Assembly (NCBI GenBank): GCA_963765265.1
Contig: CAVXVN010000008.1
Span: 310,001 to 374,000 of the forward strand
DNA: 64,000 bases
Source of the DNA: Bacillus_BD sp963765265
GTDB taxonomy: Bacteria; Bacillota; Bacilli; Bacillales; Cytobacillaceae
Direction of reading: 5' to 3'
Shown: one piece after another, positions 37,704-46,527 of the stretch
How positions within the stretch are numbered: the stretch's first letter is position 1
Layout of the letters: each line of letters begins with the position of its first letter
Translations under genes and position numbers: made by a program
The notes under the pieces: model-generated
Seen by the model: the letters and a program-made list of their open reading frames with translations, nothing else
What the model was told of the DNA's origin: nothing
The model's database searches: none

Positions 37704-37766
37704 CGGACGATTCTTGCGTTTGCAAACGCAAGAATCGTCCCCTTGTCACTACCGTCCCTTGTCATT
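37704..37766. repeat. REP-like palindrome with matched arm changes
   Basis: GGACGATTCTTGCG / CGCAAGAATCGTCC around TTTGCAAA: both arms carry the G-to-A / C-to-T pair change also seen at 20477. A second outer edge (cgtcccttgtcatt) follows, suggesting insertion of one copy into another. Confidence 0.85.
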
Positions 37767-37769
37767 ATA

Positions 37770-38477
37770 TCAATTTGTCGTCAGACTCTGATCCTCTGAC
37801 CACTTAACTAAAGAATTAAATACTGCCTCACTAAAAGCATGATAGCCTTCTGCAGTTAAATGGATGCCGTCATCACTGATTAACGGAAACAAGTTACCCG
37901 TTTTTTTTATTACCGATCTAACATCGATTTTGGGTACCGCTAACTCATCTGCCAATTTATTTAAATGGTCGTTATACAATCCATGCCAGAATTGAATACC
38001 ACCCATTTTATCAATCCATTTACTCACAGAAGAGTTATACTGGTTTGAGATGGTCTGATAATATCTGACCGGGTCTAATGGTGGTAATGTAGCTATGATT
38101 GGGGTAATTCCACTCTCTCGTATTCTTGTTACAAGTGTGCTGATGTTCGCTAAATAACGATCTAGTGAAACGATTGCTTGATGTTCTTCCTCTGGTTTTT
38201 CAATTACTTCATTCCATTTAAAGTTGCAGTCGTTTCCTCCAACTTCAAGAATTACATAATCAGGATGTTCACTAATCACATCTTTTTCTAACCTAGATAA
38301 CATTAAATCAGAGTTATCATTAAAAACCCCTTTATTAATAACTGTTATATCCTTTTCTCCCTTTTGAGTAAATAACTCTTGTAAAAAAGCAGGATAGTTG
38401 TCTTTTAATATTCTTAATCTCCCTTTTACTACAGAGACACCTCGTGTTAAACTATCTCCAAAACAAATAATTTTCAT
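37770..38477 (-). CDS. SGNH/GDSL-family hydrolase
   Basis: 235 residues. Catalytic blocks: FGDSLTRGVS with the Ser nucleophile (block I), LEVGGNDCNFKW (block III Asn) and SDDGIHLTAEGYHAF with the Asp-x-x-His (block V). No signal peptide, so it acts in the cytoplasm; this group contains lysophospholipase- and acetylesterase-like enzymes. Substrate unknown. It runs toward the endopeptidase gene, separated by REP copies. Confidence 0.85.
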   Translation of the reverse strand: MKIICFGDSLTRGVSVVKGRLRILKDNYPAFLQELFTQKGEKDITVINKGVFNDNSDLMLSRLEKDVISEHPDYVILEVGGNDCNFKWNEVIEKPEEEHQAIVSLDRYLANISTLVTRIRESGITPIIATLPPLDPVRYYQTISNQYNSSVSKWIDKMGGIQFWHGLYNDHLNKLADELAVPKIDVRSVIKKTGNLFPLISDDGIHLTAEGYHAFSEAVFNSLVKWSEDQSLTTN

Positions 38478-38675
38478 TCATTATCACCATTCTTTAGGCT
38501 GACTTCTCTATTAATATAACACCGGAATAAAAAGAATACTAATGACGTTTATCATCTTTTGGAGAAAAACATCTGCCTAACATATAGGGGAAATTGTTAT
38601 TTTAGTATATCTAATAATAAAGAACTGCTTTTACACTATACATCCTAGAACAAGAACAATACTTCAAGAAATGTA
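38478..38675. other. Intergenic region between SGNH and phosphatase genes
   Basis: AT-rich with no open frame. It should hold the promoter of the SGNH gene. A terminator at 38676-38714 closes its right side. Confidence 0.35.
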
Positions 38676-38714
38676 GAAAAAGCCAATCTTCCTACTTAGG
38701 ATAATTGGCTTTTC
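38676..38714. terminator. Bidirectional terminator hairpin
   Basis: aaaaagccaat and attggctttt pair around tcttcctacttaggata; T runs on both strands. It ends the phosphatase gene on the minus strand. Confidence 0.75.
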
Positions 38715-38796
38715 TTCTATTATAAATGATTAAATAATATGCTGTCGTCACACCATTAGTAACTAAATCATTTAGATTAGCTCTTCGACCTAGTAC

Positions 38797-39465
38797 CTAT
38801 TGATTCATGGAAATCACTTTAAATGTGTCACCTGCATGTTCTAAAATAGAAACACTGGCGTTTTTGATGGCCATTCCGGAATGAAAATCAGCCGAATACT
38901 GACCCAAGATCTTTCGAATCACCACACCATGGGTCACCAGTAAAATGTTCTCGTTTTGACTGTGGTTGTTGGTTTCGACGATTTCATTCAATCCTGTTTC
39001 AACCCGCCCCCAAAGTTCATCACTATTCTCGGCATGATGAAAAGGATCGGCTTTTTTGATGAATTGTAAAATTTCATCTGTATTGTGGTTTTGAAAAAGT
39101 GCTTTTACATTAGAATCCTTCACAGGAAAACCATTTTCTTGAGCAATCTTAATCCAGGCATTCGCGACCACCTCGCCCTCAAAGCTGCCAAAAAAGACTT
39201 CCCTAAACGCGTTTCTTTTATAAATGTCTACGTTCCGGCTGGTATGATTCTGCCCCAACATTAATTCAGCCGTTTCAATGGTTCTACCTAAATCACTCGT
39301 ATAGACACGCTGAAATGGAATATCTGCTAACCGTTTCCCCGCTTCAATCGCAATCTCTTTTCCCTCTTCCGTCAGAGGACTATCAGACCAGCCTTGCAAC
39401 TTACTATATCGATTTAAATAGGTTTCCCCATGTCTGACTATATATAAATTTAGTTTACGGTCCAT
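38797..39465 (-). CDS. Histidine phosphatase (phosphoglycerate-mutase-like) family
   Basis: 222 residues. The phosphohistidine motif is YIVRHGETYLN at the N terminus; LTEEGKEIAIEAGKRL, RVYTSDLGRTIETAEL and VTHGVVIRKIL (second His) complete the active site. This branch contains broad phosphatases (PhoE/CobC-like) as well as mutases; which one applies is unclear. The cobT gene 3.5 kb away might hint at CobC but there is no real linkage. The start follows gggagatgacgaa. Confidence 0.85.
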   Translation of the reverse strand: MDRKLNLYIVRHGETYLNRYSKLQGWSDSPLTEEGKEIAIEAGKRLADIPFQRVYTSDLGRTIETAELMLGQNHTSRNVDIYKRNAFREVFFGSFEGEVVANAWIKIAQENGFPVKDSNVKALFQNHNTDEILQFIKKADPFHHAENSDELWGRVETGLNEIVETNNHSQNENILLVTHGVVIRKILGQYSADFHSGMAIKNASVSILEHAGDTFKVISMNQ

Positions 39466-39829
39466 TTCGTCATCTCCCCTCTATATAATATAACTTTAAT
39501 TGGGGCGATATCCAAACAGAAATTTTGTTTGTTGGTTTTGATTTTTACATATGGGAAATCCAATCCATAAACCTATTCTCTCATGATACATCCTTTTACA
39601 AAAACAAAGCTAAATTTTTACAACACCCTTACTTTCTGCCTAATATTTTATATGAATGAGATCCTTTTGAGATTAATTCCATCCATAATAAAACGCACAA
39701 TGCCCTTTGCGATAAAAAAGTGATTTATGTCTCAGTTATGATCAAGTTCCGTAAAATTTATATAAAACATCGTCACATATATCCACCCTTCGTCGTCTTG
39801 AGTATGAAAGAACAATAGGAGGTTATCTT
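39466..39829. other. Gene-free region before the flavin oxidoreductase
   Basis: AT-rich and without open frames. It must contain divergent promoters for the phosphatase and the oxidoreductase. A CGTC-containing stretch (cacccttcgtcgtcttg, 39784-39800) resembles the -10 element of ECF promoters but no -35 at proper distance is convincing. Confidence 0.35.
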
Positions 39830-41110
39830 ATGACTCAAAAGTGGGATGTTGTCATTGTTGGTGGTGGGCTAGCTGGTTTTGTGGCAGCTAATTATTTAGC
39901 AAAAAACGATTTATCTATATTAATACTAGAAAAAGGAAAAAATGTTGGCGGGAGAGCTAGAACAAATAAGATTAATCATCAGTATTTGAATTTAGGTCCC
40001 CATGCCTTTTATAAAAAAGGAAAAGCCAAATCCATTCTCGAAGAATTAGATATTAAACTTAATGGTAAATCACCTAAATTAGGTGGCATTTTAGTTGAAA
40101 ACAATATGGAATATGCTGCACCTTTCACGCCTTTAGGACTTTTTTCAACAAGTCTTTTAAATTGGAAAGAACGCATAGAATGGATCACGATTATGATGAA
40201 AGTTAATGGCATTGATACCGAAAAATTAGCAGGACAAACATTCGAACAATGGGTTGAGCAAGAAGCACGATCTAAAAAAGTTCAATCATTACTATATGTA
40301 CTAGGTAGACTTGCAACGTATTGTCATGCTCCTGAAAAGGTAAGCGCAAAATTAATTGTATCGCATTTGAAGACTGTAATGGGCGGTGTACTTTATCTAG
40401 ATGGCGGCTGGCAGACGATTATCGACCAACTCCACAATAAAGCAGTCGTCTCAGGTGTTCAGGTTCAAACACATACAGCAGTAAATCAAATTGCCCCAGT
40501 TGAACATGATCAGGTTAAATTAGTTCTATCTAATGGCGAGGAAATTCTCGGGAAGTATGTAATTTGTACAACTGGACCTAACGAACTTAATAAAATGCTA
40601 GGTGAAAAGATTAATCTCCCCCAAAGCAGCTTTTTTACCGAAACAACAACTGTAAAAGGAGCTACGCTTGATGTTGCTTTATCTCAGCTTCCTAATCCAA
40701 AGCGATTATTTGCCATGAGCATATCTGATCCCCTCTATTATTCCGTACATTCAAATTATGCCCGACTCTCTGAAGATGGAAAAAGTGCCGTTCTTCATGT
40801 GTTTAAATATCACCACCCAGATGATCACATAGATGGTAAAAAGGTTCAAAATGAGCTTGAACAATTCTTAGAAAAGATGCAGCCAGGATGGCAAAAATAC
40901 ATGATTACAAGTCGCTATATCCCGCAAATTATCGTTAATCAGCGCTTACCTCAAATTGGAGATGAACACAAACTACTCCGTTCTAAAACAGATATTCCGG
41001 GATTATATATAGCAGGAGACTGGGCTTCTCCTCATTCCATTTTGGCAGAAGGAGCCGTTAGCAGCGGAATACAGGCAGCTGAAGAAATTACTCAGAAAGA
41101 AAAGAGGTGA
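39830..41110 (+). CDS. FAD-dependent amine oxidase / phytoene-desaturase-like oxidoreductase
   Basis: 426 residues. Dinucleotide-binding motif at the N terminus: VVIVGGGLAGFVAANYLAKN, followed by GGRARTNKI (the GG-R-x motif), and the C-terminal FAD motif GLYIAGDWASPHSILAEGAV. This is the NAD(P)-binding Rossmann/amine oxidase family; the reaction is unknown. Start after aggaggttatctt. The next gene, an ECF sigma factor, starts within the stop region, so they are co-expressed. Confidence 0.85.
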   Translation: MTQKWDVVIVGGGLAGFVAANYLAKNDLSILILEKGKNVGGRARTNKINHQYLNLGPHAFYKKGKAKSILEELDIKLNGKSPKLGGILVENNMEYAAPFTPLGLFSTSLLNWKERIEWITIMMKVNGIDTEKLAGQTFEQWVEQEARSKKVQSLLYVLGRLATYCHAPEKVSAKLIVSHLKTVMGGVLYLDGGWQTIIDQLHNKAVVSGVQVQTHTAVNQIAPVEHDQVKLVLSNGEEILGKYVICTTGPNELNKMLGEKINLPQSSFFTETTTVKGATLDVALSQLPNPKRLFAMSISDPLYYSVHSNYARLSEDGKSAVLHVFKYHHPDDHIDGKKVQNELEQFLEKMQPGWQKYMITSRYIPQIIVNQRLPQIGDEHKLLRSKTDIPGLYIAGDWASPHSILAEGAVSSGIQAAEEITQKEKR

Positions 41111-41112
41111 AT

Positions 41113-41980
41113 ATGGTGCAAATTAGTAATGAGGATTATAAACAATTTAAACCTTTGTTGTTTTCAATCGGTTATCGGATGTTAGGTTCAGTGGCGGAAG
41201 CAGAGGATATTGTACAAGAAACTTTTTTAAAAGCGTACCAAATTGATGACCAAAAGATAGATAATAAGAAAGCGTATCTCTGCAAAATCATGACTAACCG
41301 ATGTCTTGATGTATTAAAGTCAGCACGGTACAGACGAGAACATTACGTGGGACCATGGAATCCTGAGCCCTTATTACTAGAGAGTTCACCTGACTTTGAT
41401 CCATCTGAAGTTATTCTTCAAAAAGAAGGATTGAGTATTGCCTATTTACGGATGATGGAACATTTGGCACCAGATGATCGAGCAGTCCTCCTTTTAAGAG
41501 AAGTATTTCATTTCTCCTATTTGGAGATTAGTAACATCATTGAAAAGAAAGAAGAAAATTGCAGGAAAATTTTTAGCAGGGCTAAGCAAAAAATCTCTAG
41601 CATAGAGGGTGAAAGTTTACACTATGAGAAGAATAAATCCATTATTGATCGCTTTATCCAAGCGTTTCAAATGCAAAATATGGATGCATTATTAGAACTT
41701 ATATCTGAAAAGGTCACTCTATATTCTGATGGTGGAGGAAAAGTCAAGGCTGCTGTTCGTCCAATCGAATCTCGATCCAACGTTTTGGCCTTTTTATACG
41801 GAATTATCAAAAAGGTTCCTGAAGACTTTTATTTTGAAGTAAAAAAGGTCAATGGTCAGCCAGCAATTCGTGATTTATATGAATGGCAAGGTTCAAAGTA
41901 TCATTAGTTTTTATATAAGTAATGATACAATTAACGAAATGTATATAACCATGAATCCTGATAAGTTGCCCACTCATTAA
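41113..41980 (+). pseudogene. ECF sigma factor with SnoaL-like C-terminal domain (SigJ/ECF41-like), late frameshift
   Basis: About 289 residues if restored. Sigma-70 region 2 is FSIGYRMLGSVAEAEDIVQE followed by TFLKAYQ; region 4 is DRAVLLLREVFHFSYLEISN and IIEKKEENCRKIFSRAKQK; a SnoaL-type domain follows (about 180-289). One base at about 41868 shifts the frame inside NGQPAI; the other frame continues VIYMNGKVQSIISFYI to MNPDKLPTH, the normal end of this family. ECF41-type factors are controlled by their own C-terminal domain rather than an anti-sigma factor and typically drive an adjacent oxidoreductase or carboxymuconolactone decarboxylase gene, matching the upstream FAD enzyme. Start overlaps the stop of that gene. 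Confidence 0.8.
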
Positions 41981-42120
41981 GAAAAATTGGATATATAAAT
42001 TAAGCATTTCTCCAATATAATAAAGCCTGATCTCTCAATATTCAAAATGACACTGTCCCTAAAAGTTAGTTAATTATAACCTTTGGGCACAGTCTTCATC
42101 TCTATCAAATATGAATAAAT

Positions 42121-42165
42121 GGGTCCCCCAGAACAGTAATGCTTCACTGCACCTGGGGGACCCCT
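42121..42165. repeat. Second repeat family, hairpin copy 1
   Basis: gggtcccccag and ctgggggacccc are complementary around aacagtaatgcttcactgcac. The loop word AGTAATGCTT..AC recurs in the copies at 51520 and 54168. Confidence 0.7.
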
Positions 42166-42184
42166 TAGCCATCTAAAATAGACA

Positions 42185-42241
42185 AGATCAAATTCGCGCC
42201 GTCGAATTTGCGCCCGGATAATACCTGAGCTCACTCGTTAA
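42185..42241. repeat. Third repeat family, copy 1
   Basis: gatcaaattcgcgcc, gtcgaatttgcgccc, then ggataatacctgagctc. It aligns over about 55 bases with 46323-46380. aaattcg/cgaattt is an internal inverted repeat. Confidence 0.6.
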
Positions 42242-42255
42242 ATTATGATTGAACG

Positions 42256-42297
42256 AAAGGATTCAGTGCAGATCAGGCCTGAATCCTTTTCCTTCTT
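42256..42297. terminator. Terminator-like hairpin after cobT
   Basis: aaaggattcag and ctgaatccttt around tgcagatcaggc; immediately after the minus-strand cobT stop. Confidence 0.6.
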
Positions 42298-42302
42298 ATC
42301 TC

Positions 42303-43352
42303 CTAAATTTTCATTCCTACGTCCTCAAAGGTAGGCATATTTTTCATCATAGAGCAGGCTGCTTCTATAATAGGGAAGGCCAAAGCAGCACCGGAACCTT
42401 CTCCTAAGCACATATCCATGTGTAACATGGGTTCGATTCCTAGCAGTTCACTCGCTAATTTTCCACCTGGTTCTAGAGACGCATGAGAGGTGATGAAATA
42501 TCCCTTCGCTTTCGGTTCGATCCTTGCAGCAATTAAAGCAGATATGGTTGAAATATAGCCATCGATTACAACTGGAATTCGATTCGCTGCAGCCGCAAGC
42601 ATAACACCTGCCATTCCCCCTATTTCTAACCCACCAACTTTGGCTAAAACATCGATGGCATCCTTACGATCTGGCTTGTTGATCTCAATCGCTTTCCTGA
42701 TGACAGCTGCTTTATGCTCGATTCCTCCTGTACCTAACCCGGCCCCTCTTCCAGTAATCTCTAATGGATCACAATTTTTCAAAACGGACAAGATCGCTGT
42801 ACTAGGAGTGGTGTTGCCAATTCCCATCTCACCTGTACCCAATAAATTGACTCCTTTTTGAATTTCTTCATTAGCAATTTCTATCCCAACCTCGATGGAT
42901 TTTATCGCTTCCTCCCTCGACATAGCAGGACCCTTTGCCATATTGTCTGTACCATTCTTTATTTTTTTAATAATGACACCTGTACCCATTGGGACCTCTT
43001 TCTTTATTCCAACATCTACTGCAACAATCTTAGCTCCAGTAACTTTACCTATCACACATACTCCAGTTAATCCTTTCGCAAAACTCAACGTTTGTGCAAA
43101 AGTAACCTCCTGTGGATTACTTGTTACCCCTTCTTCATAAACTCCATGATCGCCCGCCATCACAATAACCGCTTTCTGATCAATCTCTGGATAAAGCTTT
43201 CCTGTAATTCCCGCTAATTGGATCGCAATGTCTTCTAATCTTCCCAAGCTTTTAGGAGGCTTAATAAGGCTGTCCACTCTTGCCTTTGCTTTTTCTATCA
43301 TTTCTTGATCTAATCCCTCAATTTTTTCAATCGTTTGTTGTAATAATTTCAT
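42303..43352 (-). CDS. cobT: Nicotinate-nucleotide-dimethylbenzimidazole phosphoribosyltransferase CobT
   Basis: 349 residues, full length. It makes alpha-ribazole phosphate from nicotinate mononucleotide and dimethylbenzimidazole, for the lower ligand of cobalamin. Signatures: PPKSLGRLEDIAIQLAGI, VMAGDHGVYEEGVT, LGTGEMGIGNTTPSTAI and the C-terminal HMDMCLGEGSGAALAFPI with its catalytic Glu. The start at 43352 follows aaaggagaagacaaa; the open frame continues to 43529 only because it runs into the riboswitch. A cobalamin riboswitch with its own terminator lies upstream. No other cob genes are in the window, consistent with a scattered salvage pathway. Confidence 0.95.
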   Translation of the reverse strand: MKLLQQTIEKIEGLDQEMIEKAKARVDSLIKPPKSLGRLEDIAIQLAGITGKLYPEIDQKAVIVMAGDHGVYEEGVTSNPQEVTFAQTLSFAKGLTGVCVIGKVTGAKIVAVDVGIKKEVPMGTGVIIKKIKNGTDNMAKGPAMSREEAIKSIEVGIEIANEEIQKGVNLLGTGEMGIGNTTPSTAILSVLKNCDPLEITGRGAGLGTGGIEHKAAVIRKAIEINKPDRKDAIDVLAKVGGLEIGGMAGVMLAAAANRIPVVIDGYISTISALIAARIEPKAKGYFITSHASLEPGGKLASELLGIEPMLHMDMCLGEGSGAALAFPIIEAACSMMKNMPTFEDVGMKI

Positions 43353-43390
43353 TTTGTCTTCTCCTTTCGTGTTAAGACCCTCATTCAAAT

Positions 43391-43438
43391 AAAAAAGTCT
43401 GTAATTTATTTGATTAACAAATAAACTACAGACTTTTC
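43391..43438 (-). terminator. Riboswitch-controlled terminator before cobT
   Basis: On the minus strand AGTCTGTAgTTTATTTG pairs with CAAATAAAtTACAGACT and is followed by TTTTTT. Located between aptamer and cobT start. Confidence 0.85.
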
Positions 43439-43458
43439 CATTATCTATAAGAGTCAAA

Positions 43459-43620
43459 GCAGATAGGCAGGTCTCCTGGCTTTGGATCATCACTTCATCA
43501 GGCCTTCCCAGAGATAACGCCAGTGGCAATTCTAATGAAACTTCCCATTACAGTGGTGGGACCGCTGAAGATTCTCACTTCATTCCCTATTCTCCCCGTA
43601 GGGCACCTACTACTTTTATG
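43459..43620 (-). ncRNA. Cobalamin riboswitch
   Basis: On the minus strand: GGTGCCC near the 5' end, TGGGAAGTTTC, the B12-box GCCACTGG, GGGAAGGC and AGCCAGGAGACCTGCC at the 3' end. These are the conserved blocks of the AdoCbl riboswitch. It lies upstream of cobT and should repress it when cobalamin is present. Confidence 0.95.
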
Positions 43621-43668
43621 TATTTTCCACGTAAACTTAACTTAGCAAAGACTTTTCCTAAAGTCAAT

Positions 43669-43728
43669 TGGAAACAAACAAGGGGACGGTTCTCCCGTTT
43701 CCAAACGCAAGAACCGCCCCCTAGTCAT
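43669..43728. repeat. REP-like palindrome, full copy
   Basis: GGGGACGGTTCTCCCGTTT / AAACGCAAGAACCGCCCC with a cc centre; arms differ at a few positions. The following 43729-43998 is AT-rich promoter region for the amino-acid transporter, without a recognised site. Confidence 0.8.
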
Positions 43729-43998
43729 ACCCTCTATGTTTATGGTAAAATTGATATTGCGAAATAATTCACAAAGAATCCATATAAACTATTATTTAAT
43801 CTACTAGTTGTAACGTGTTCATTGCGAGTCATTTCTATTCTTATGAGCCACGCAATTTTAGAGATTAATAGTATAGTGCGAGTAATTTTGTAAAAATATT
43901 CACAGTTTTACAAACAATCTCTATATAACTAGTTTAAACGTAGAGTTGTTCATATTTATATGAAGAAAAAATAAAACAATGAACGAGGGAGAGACTAT

Positions 43999-45445
43999 AT
44001 GAAGACAACAAAGAAATTATCATTATTTTTCATGTTTATGTTGGTATTATTTACTACTTTTTCTTTATCAACGATCACAAACGTGAATGCAGAAGAGAAA
44101 ACATATGTGATTGGAACGGATGTTACGTTTGCTCCATTTGAATTCCAAGATGTAAATGGAGAATTTGTTGGGATTGATATGGATTTAATGAAAGCCATAG
44201 CTGAGGATCAGGGTTTTAAATATGAAATTAAACCACTTGGCTTTAATGCGGCAGTACAAGCATTAGAAGCAAAACAAGTGGATGCCGTTATTGCCGGAAT
44301 GAGTATTACCGAAGAACGTGCACTAAAGTTCGACTTCTCAGACCCTTATTTTGATTCAGGGGTTATTATGGCAGTCGATGAGGATGAGGAATCTGTTTCA
44401 TCTTATGAAGACCTAAAAGGGGAAAGAGTAGCTGTAAAGACAGGGACAGAAGGAGCCAGTTTCGCTAAAAGTATCCAAGAGGAATACGGCTTTGAAATCG
44501 TGACCTATGATGAATCAGCAAATATGTATGAAGATGTAAAATCTGGAAATTCCATTGCGGCCTTTGATGATTATCCTGTGTTGGCATATGGAGTAAAACA
44601 AGGAAACGGATTGAAGATTGTTACGGATAAAGAAGCCGGTAACTCATACGGATTTGCCGTTTCTAAAGGCGAAAATACTGAACTATTGCAAATGTTTAAT
44701 GCTGGTTAATGAACTTAAAAGCATCAGGTGAATATCAGGAAATTTTAGATCAATATTTAGAAACAGGATCAGAAGTAGCAGAAGATACAGGATTCTTCAG
44801 TTTATTAAAACAAAGTTTTCCAAGTTTAATGTCTGGTTTAAAAATAACCATGATTTTAACCGTTGTATCCTTAATCATTGCTTCTGCACTTGGGGTGGTT
44901 TTCGGATTATTCCAGGTATCCAAAAATAAATTATTACGTATCATTTCCACTATTTATGTTGATATTTTCCGTGGAACACCTTAATTGTTCAAGCATTCTT
45001 TATCTATTTTGGGATTCCAGCAGCACTTGATATACGAATTACAGCCGTGGCAGCAGGTCTTATTACGTTAAGTTTAAATGCCGGTGCCTATATGGCGGAA
45101 ATTGTTCGCGGAGGAATTCAGTCGATTGATAAAGGACAAATGGAAGCGGCCCGTAGCTTAGGTCTTCCATATGGAAAGGCCATGTCTAAAGTTGTGTTAC
45201 CACAAGCCGTTCGGGTTATGATTCCATCATTTATTAACCAGTTTGTTATTACATTAAAAGATACTTCCATTCTATCCATTATCGGTATTAATGAATTAAC
45301 ACAAAGCGGGAAAATTATCATTGCTAGAAATTTAGAGTCATTCCAAATGTGGTTAATCGTTGGTGTTATTTACTTTATTATCATTATGATTTTAACAAAA
45401 GCATCGAATGTATTAGAAAGAAGGATTAAATATGGAAAAAATTAA
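43999..45445 (+). pseudogene. Amino-acid ABC transporter, fused substrate-binding protein and permease (GlnH-GlnP type), two frameshifts
   Basis: One gene of about 483 residues: signal peptide (MKTTKKLSLFFMFMLVLFTT...), an SBP family 3 domain (residues 33-260, TFAPFEFQDVNGEFVGIDMD, typical of polar amino acid binders), then an ABC permease domain (about 275-480; SLGLPYGKAMSKVVLPQAVR is the EAA loop contacting the ATPase). Frames break at 44706-44708 (ggttaatg for ggtttaatg) and 44982-44984 (ccttaattg for cctttaattg): each is the loss of one T from a TTT run. Both gains of a stop look like sequencing errors. The ATPase gene overlaps the end by 14 bases. Imports glutamine or another polar amino acid. 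Confidence 0.85.
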
Positions 45446-46160
45446 AGTAACGAATTTGAAAAAATCATATGGGGATTTAGAAGTATTGAAATCAATTGAT
45501 TTACAAGTTCAAGAAGGTGAAGTGGTTTGTTTAATCGGTCCCTCTGGTTCTGGTAAAAGTACGCTTCTTCGCTGCTTAAACTTACTAGAAGAAGTAACAG
45601 GTGGAGAAGTAAGTGTAAATGGGTCCGACGTAACAGATAAACAGACTAATATAAATAAAGTTCGCGAGAATATCGGAATGGTATTCCAACACTTTAATCT
45701 TTTTCCTCATTTAACCATTTTAGATAATATTACACTTGCTCCTGTTGAATTGAATAAAGCAACAAGAGAACAGGCAAAGGAAAAAGCTTTAGAGCTTTTA
45801 AAGCGTGTAGGTTTAGAGGATAAAGCTTATGCAAAACCAGATCAATTATCCGGTGGTCAAAAGCAAAGGGTTGCGATTGCACGTGCACTTGCGATGAACC
45901 CGGATATCATGTTATTTGATGAACCAACCAGTGCTCTTGATCCTGAAATGGTGGGAGAAGTATTAGCCGTCATTAAACAATTGGCTCAAGAAGGTATGAC
46001 GATGGTCATTGTGACCCATGAAATGGGCTTTGCAAGAGAAGTGGCAGATCGTGTTATTTTTATGGACGGTGGCTATATTGTGGAACAAAATACTCCGCAA
46101 GAAATCTTTGGTCATCCACAAAATGAACGTACAAAGGACTTTTTAAATAAAGTATTATAA
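45432..46160 (+). CDS. glnQ: Polar amino-acid ABC transporter ATP-binding protein
   Basis: 242 residues. Walker A GPSGSGKST, Q-loop IGMVFQHFNLFPHLT, signature LSGGQKQRVAIARALA, Walker B MLFDEPTSALD and switch His in VTHEMGF are all present, in the GlnQ/ArtP branch (PAAT family). It powers the fused binding-protein/permease encoded by the overlapping gene upstream. Complete and normal in length, unlike its partner. Confidence 0.9.
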   Translation: MEKIKVTNLKKSYGDLEVLKSIDLQVQEGEVVCLIGPSGSGKSTLLRCLNLLEEVTGGEVSVNGSDVTDKQTNINKVRENIGMVFQHFNLFPHLTILDNITLAPVELNKATREQAKEKALELLKRVGLEDKAYAKPDQLSGGQKQRVAIARALAMNPDIMLFDEPTSALDPEMVGEVLAVIKQLAQEGMTMVIVTHEMGFAREVADRVIFMDGGYIVEQNTPQEIFGHPQNERTKDFLNKVL

Positions 46161-46219
46161 AAAGAAAACAGGGGGACGGTTCTTGCGTTTGCAAACTCAA
46201 GAACCGTTCCCTTGTCACA
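46161..46219. repeat. REP-like palindrome, full copy
   Basis: GGGGGACGGTTCTTGCG / CTCAAGAACCGTTCCC around TTTGCAAA, right after the ATPase stop. Confidence 0.85.
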
Positions 46220-46322
46220 TAACTTCTACAATAGGAGTTTTTTTCTTGTATGCAAATACATTTTTTTGAATTTATGGCAATATTTTAAAGTCGTACAAGG
46301 CCAGTGAGACTAACCCCATTAT

Positions 46323-46380
46323 GGATCAAATGTGCCTTGGCGTATTTGACCCCAGATAATACCTGCGCTCGCGCGATAAA
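46323..46380. repeat. Third repeat family, copy 2
   Basis: gatcaaatgtgcc, ttggcgtatttgacccc, then agataatacctgcgctc. Aligns with 42185-42241; the word gataatacctg is identical. Confidence 0.6.
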
Positions 46381-46411
46381 CTTACCAATGAAAATCTGTG
46401 GCATCCTCCGG

Positions 46412-46527
46412 AGGCTTTAACTTCATTAAGTCGGGATTTGAACCCCCTTTGAATTGATAAAAGCTTGGCATTCATCTCACTACTTATTGAAGTGAGAGAC
46501 TTCTGCTGAATGAAGTTAAAGCCTTAT
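46412..46527. mobile_element. Short element with terminal inverted repeats, IS605-end-like
   Basis: aggctttaacttcatt (46415-46430) and aatgaagttaaagcct (46512-46527) are exact inverted repeats about 80 bases apart. Inside lies a hairpin tctcact/agtgaga and a run gggatttgaacccc. The layout resembles an IS200/IS605 right end or a small MITE. Its right terminus overlaps the stop codon region of ald. Confidence 0.4.

Noticed and set aside
39764..39794. ECF-type promoter in front of the FAD oxidoreductase
   Set aside because: A CGTC is present but the only -35-like AAAAC is 22 bases away, too far for the usual 16-17 base spacer.
43353..43529. A 59-residue N-terminal extension of CobT
   Set aside because: It is just open sequence through the cobalamin riboswitch and its terminator; the ATG at 43352 has a proper ribosome site and gives the family length.
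44706..44984. UAA stops in the GlnHP gene as possible targets of the UUA-anticodon tRNA
   Set aside because: After each stop the protein continues in a different frame, so reading through UAA would not restore it; loss of one T explains both.
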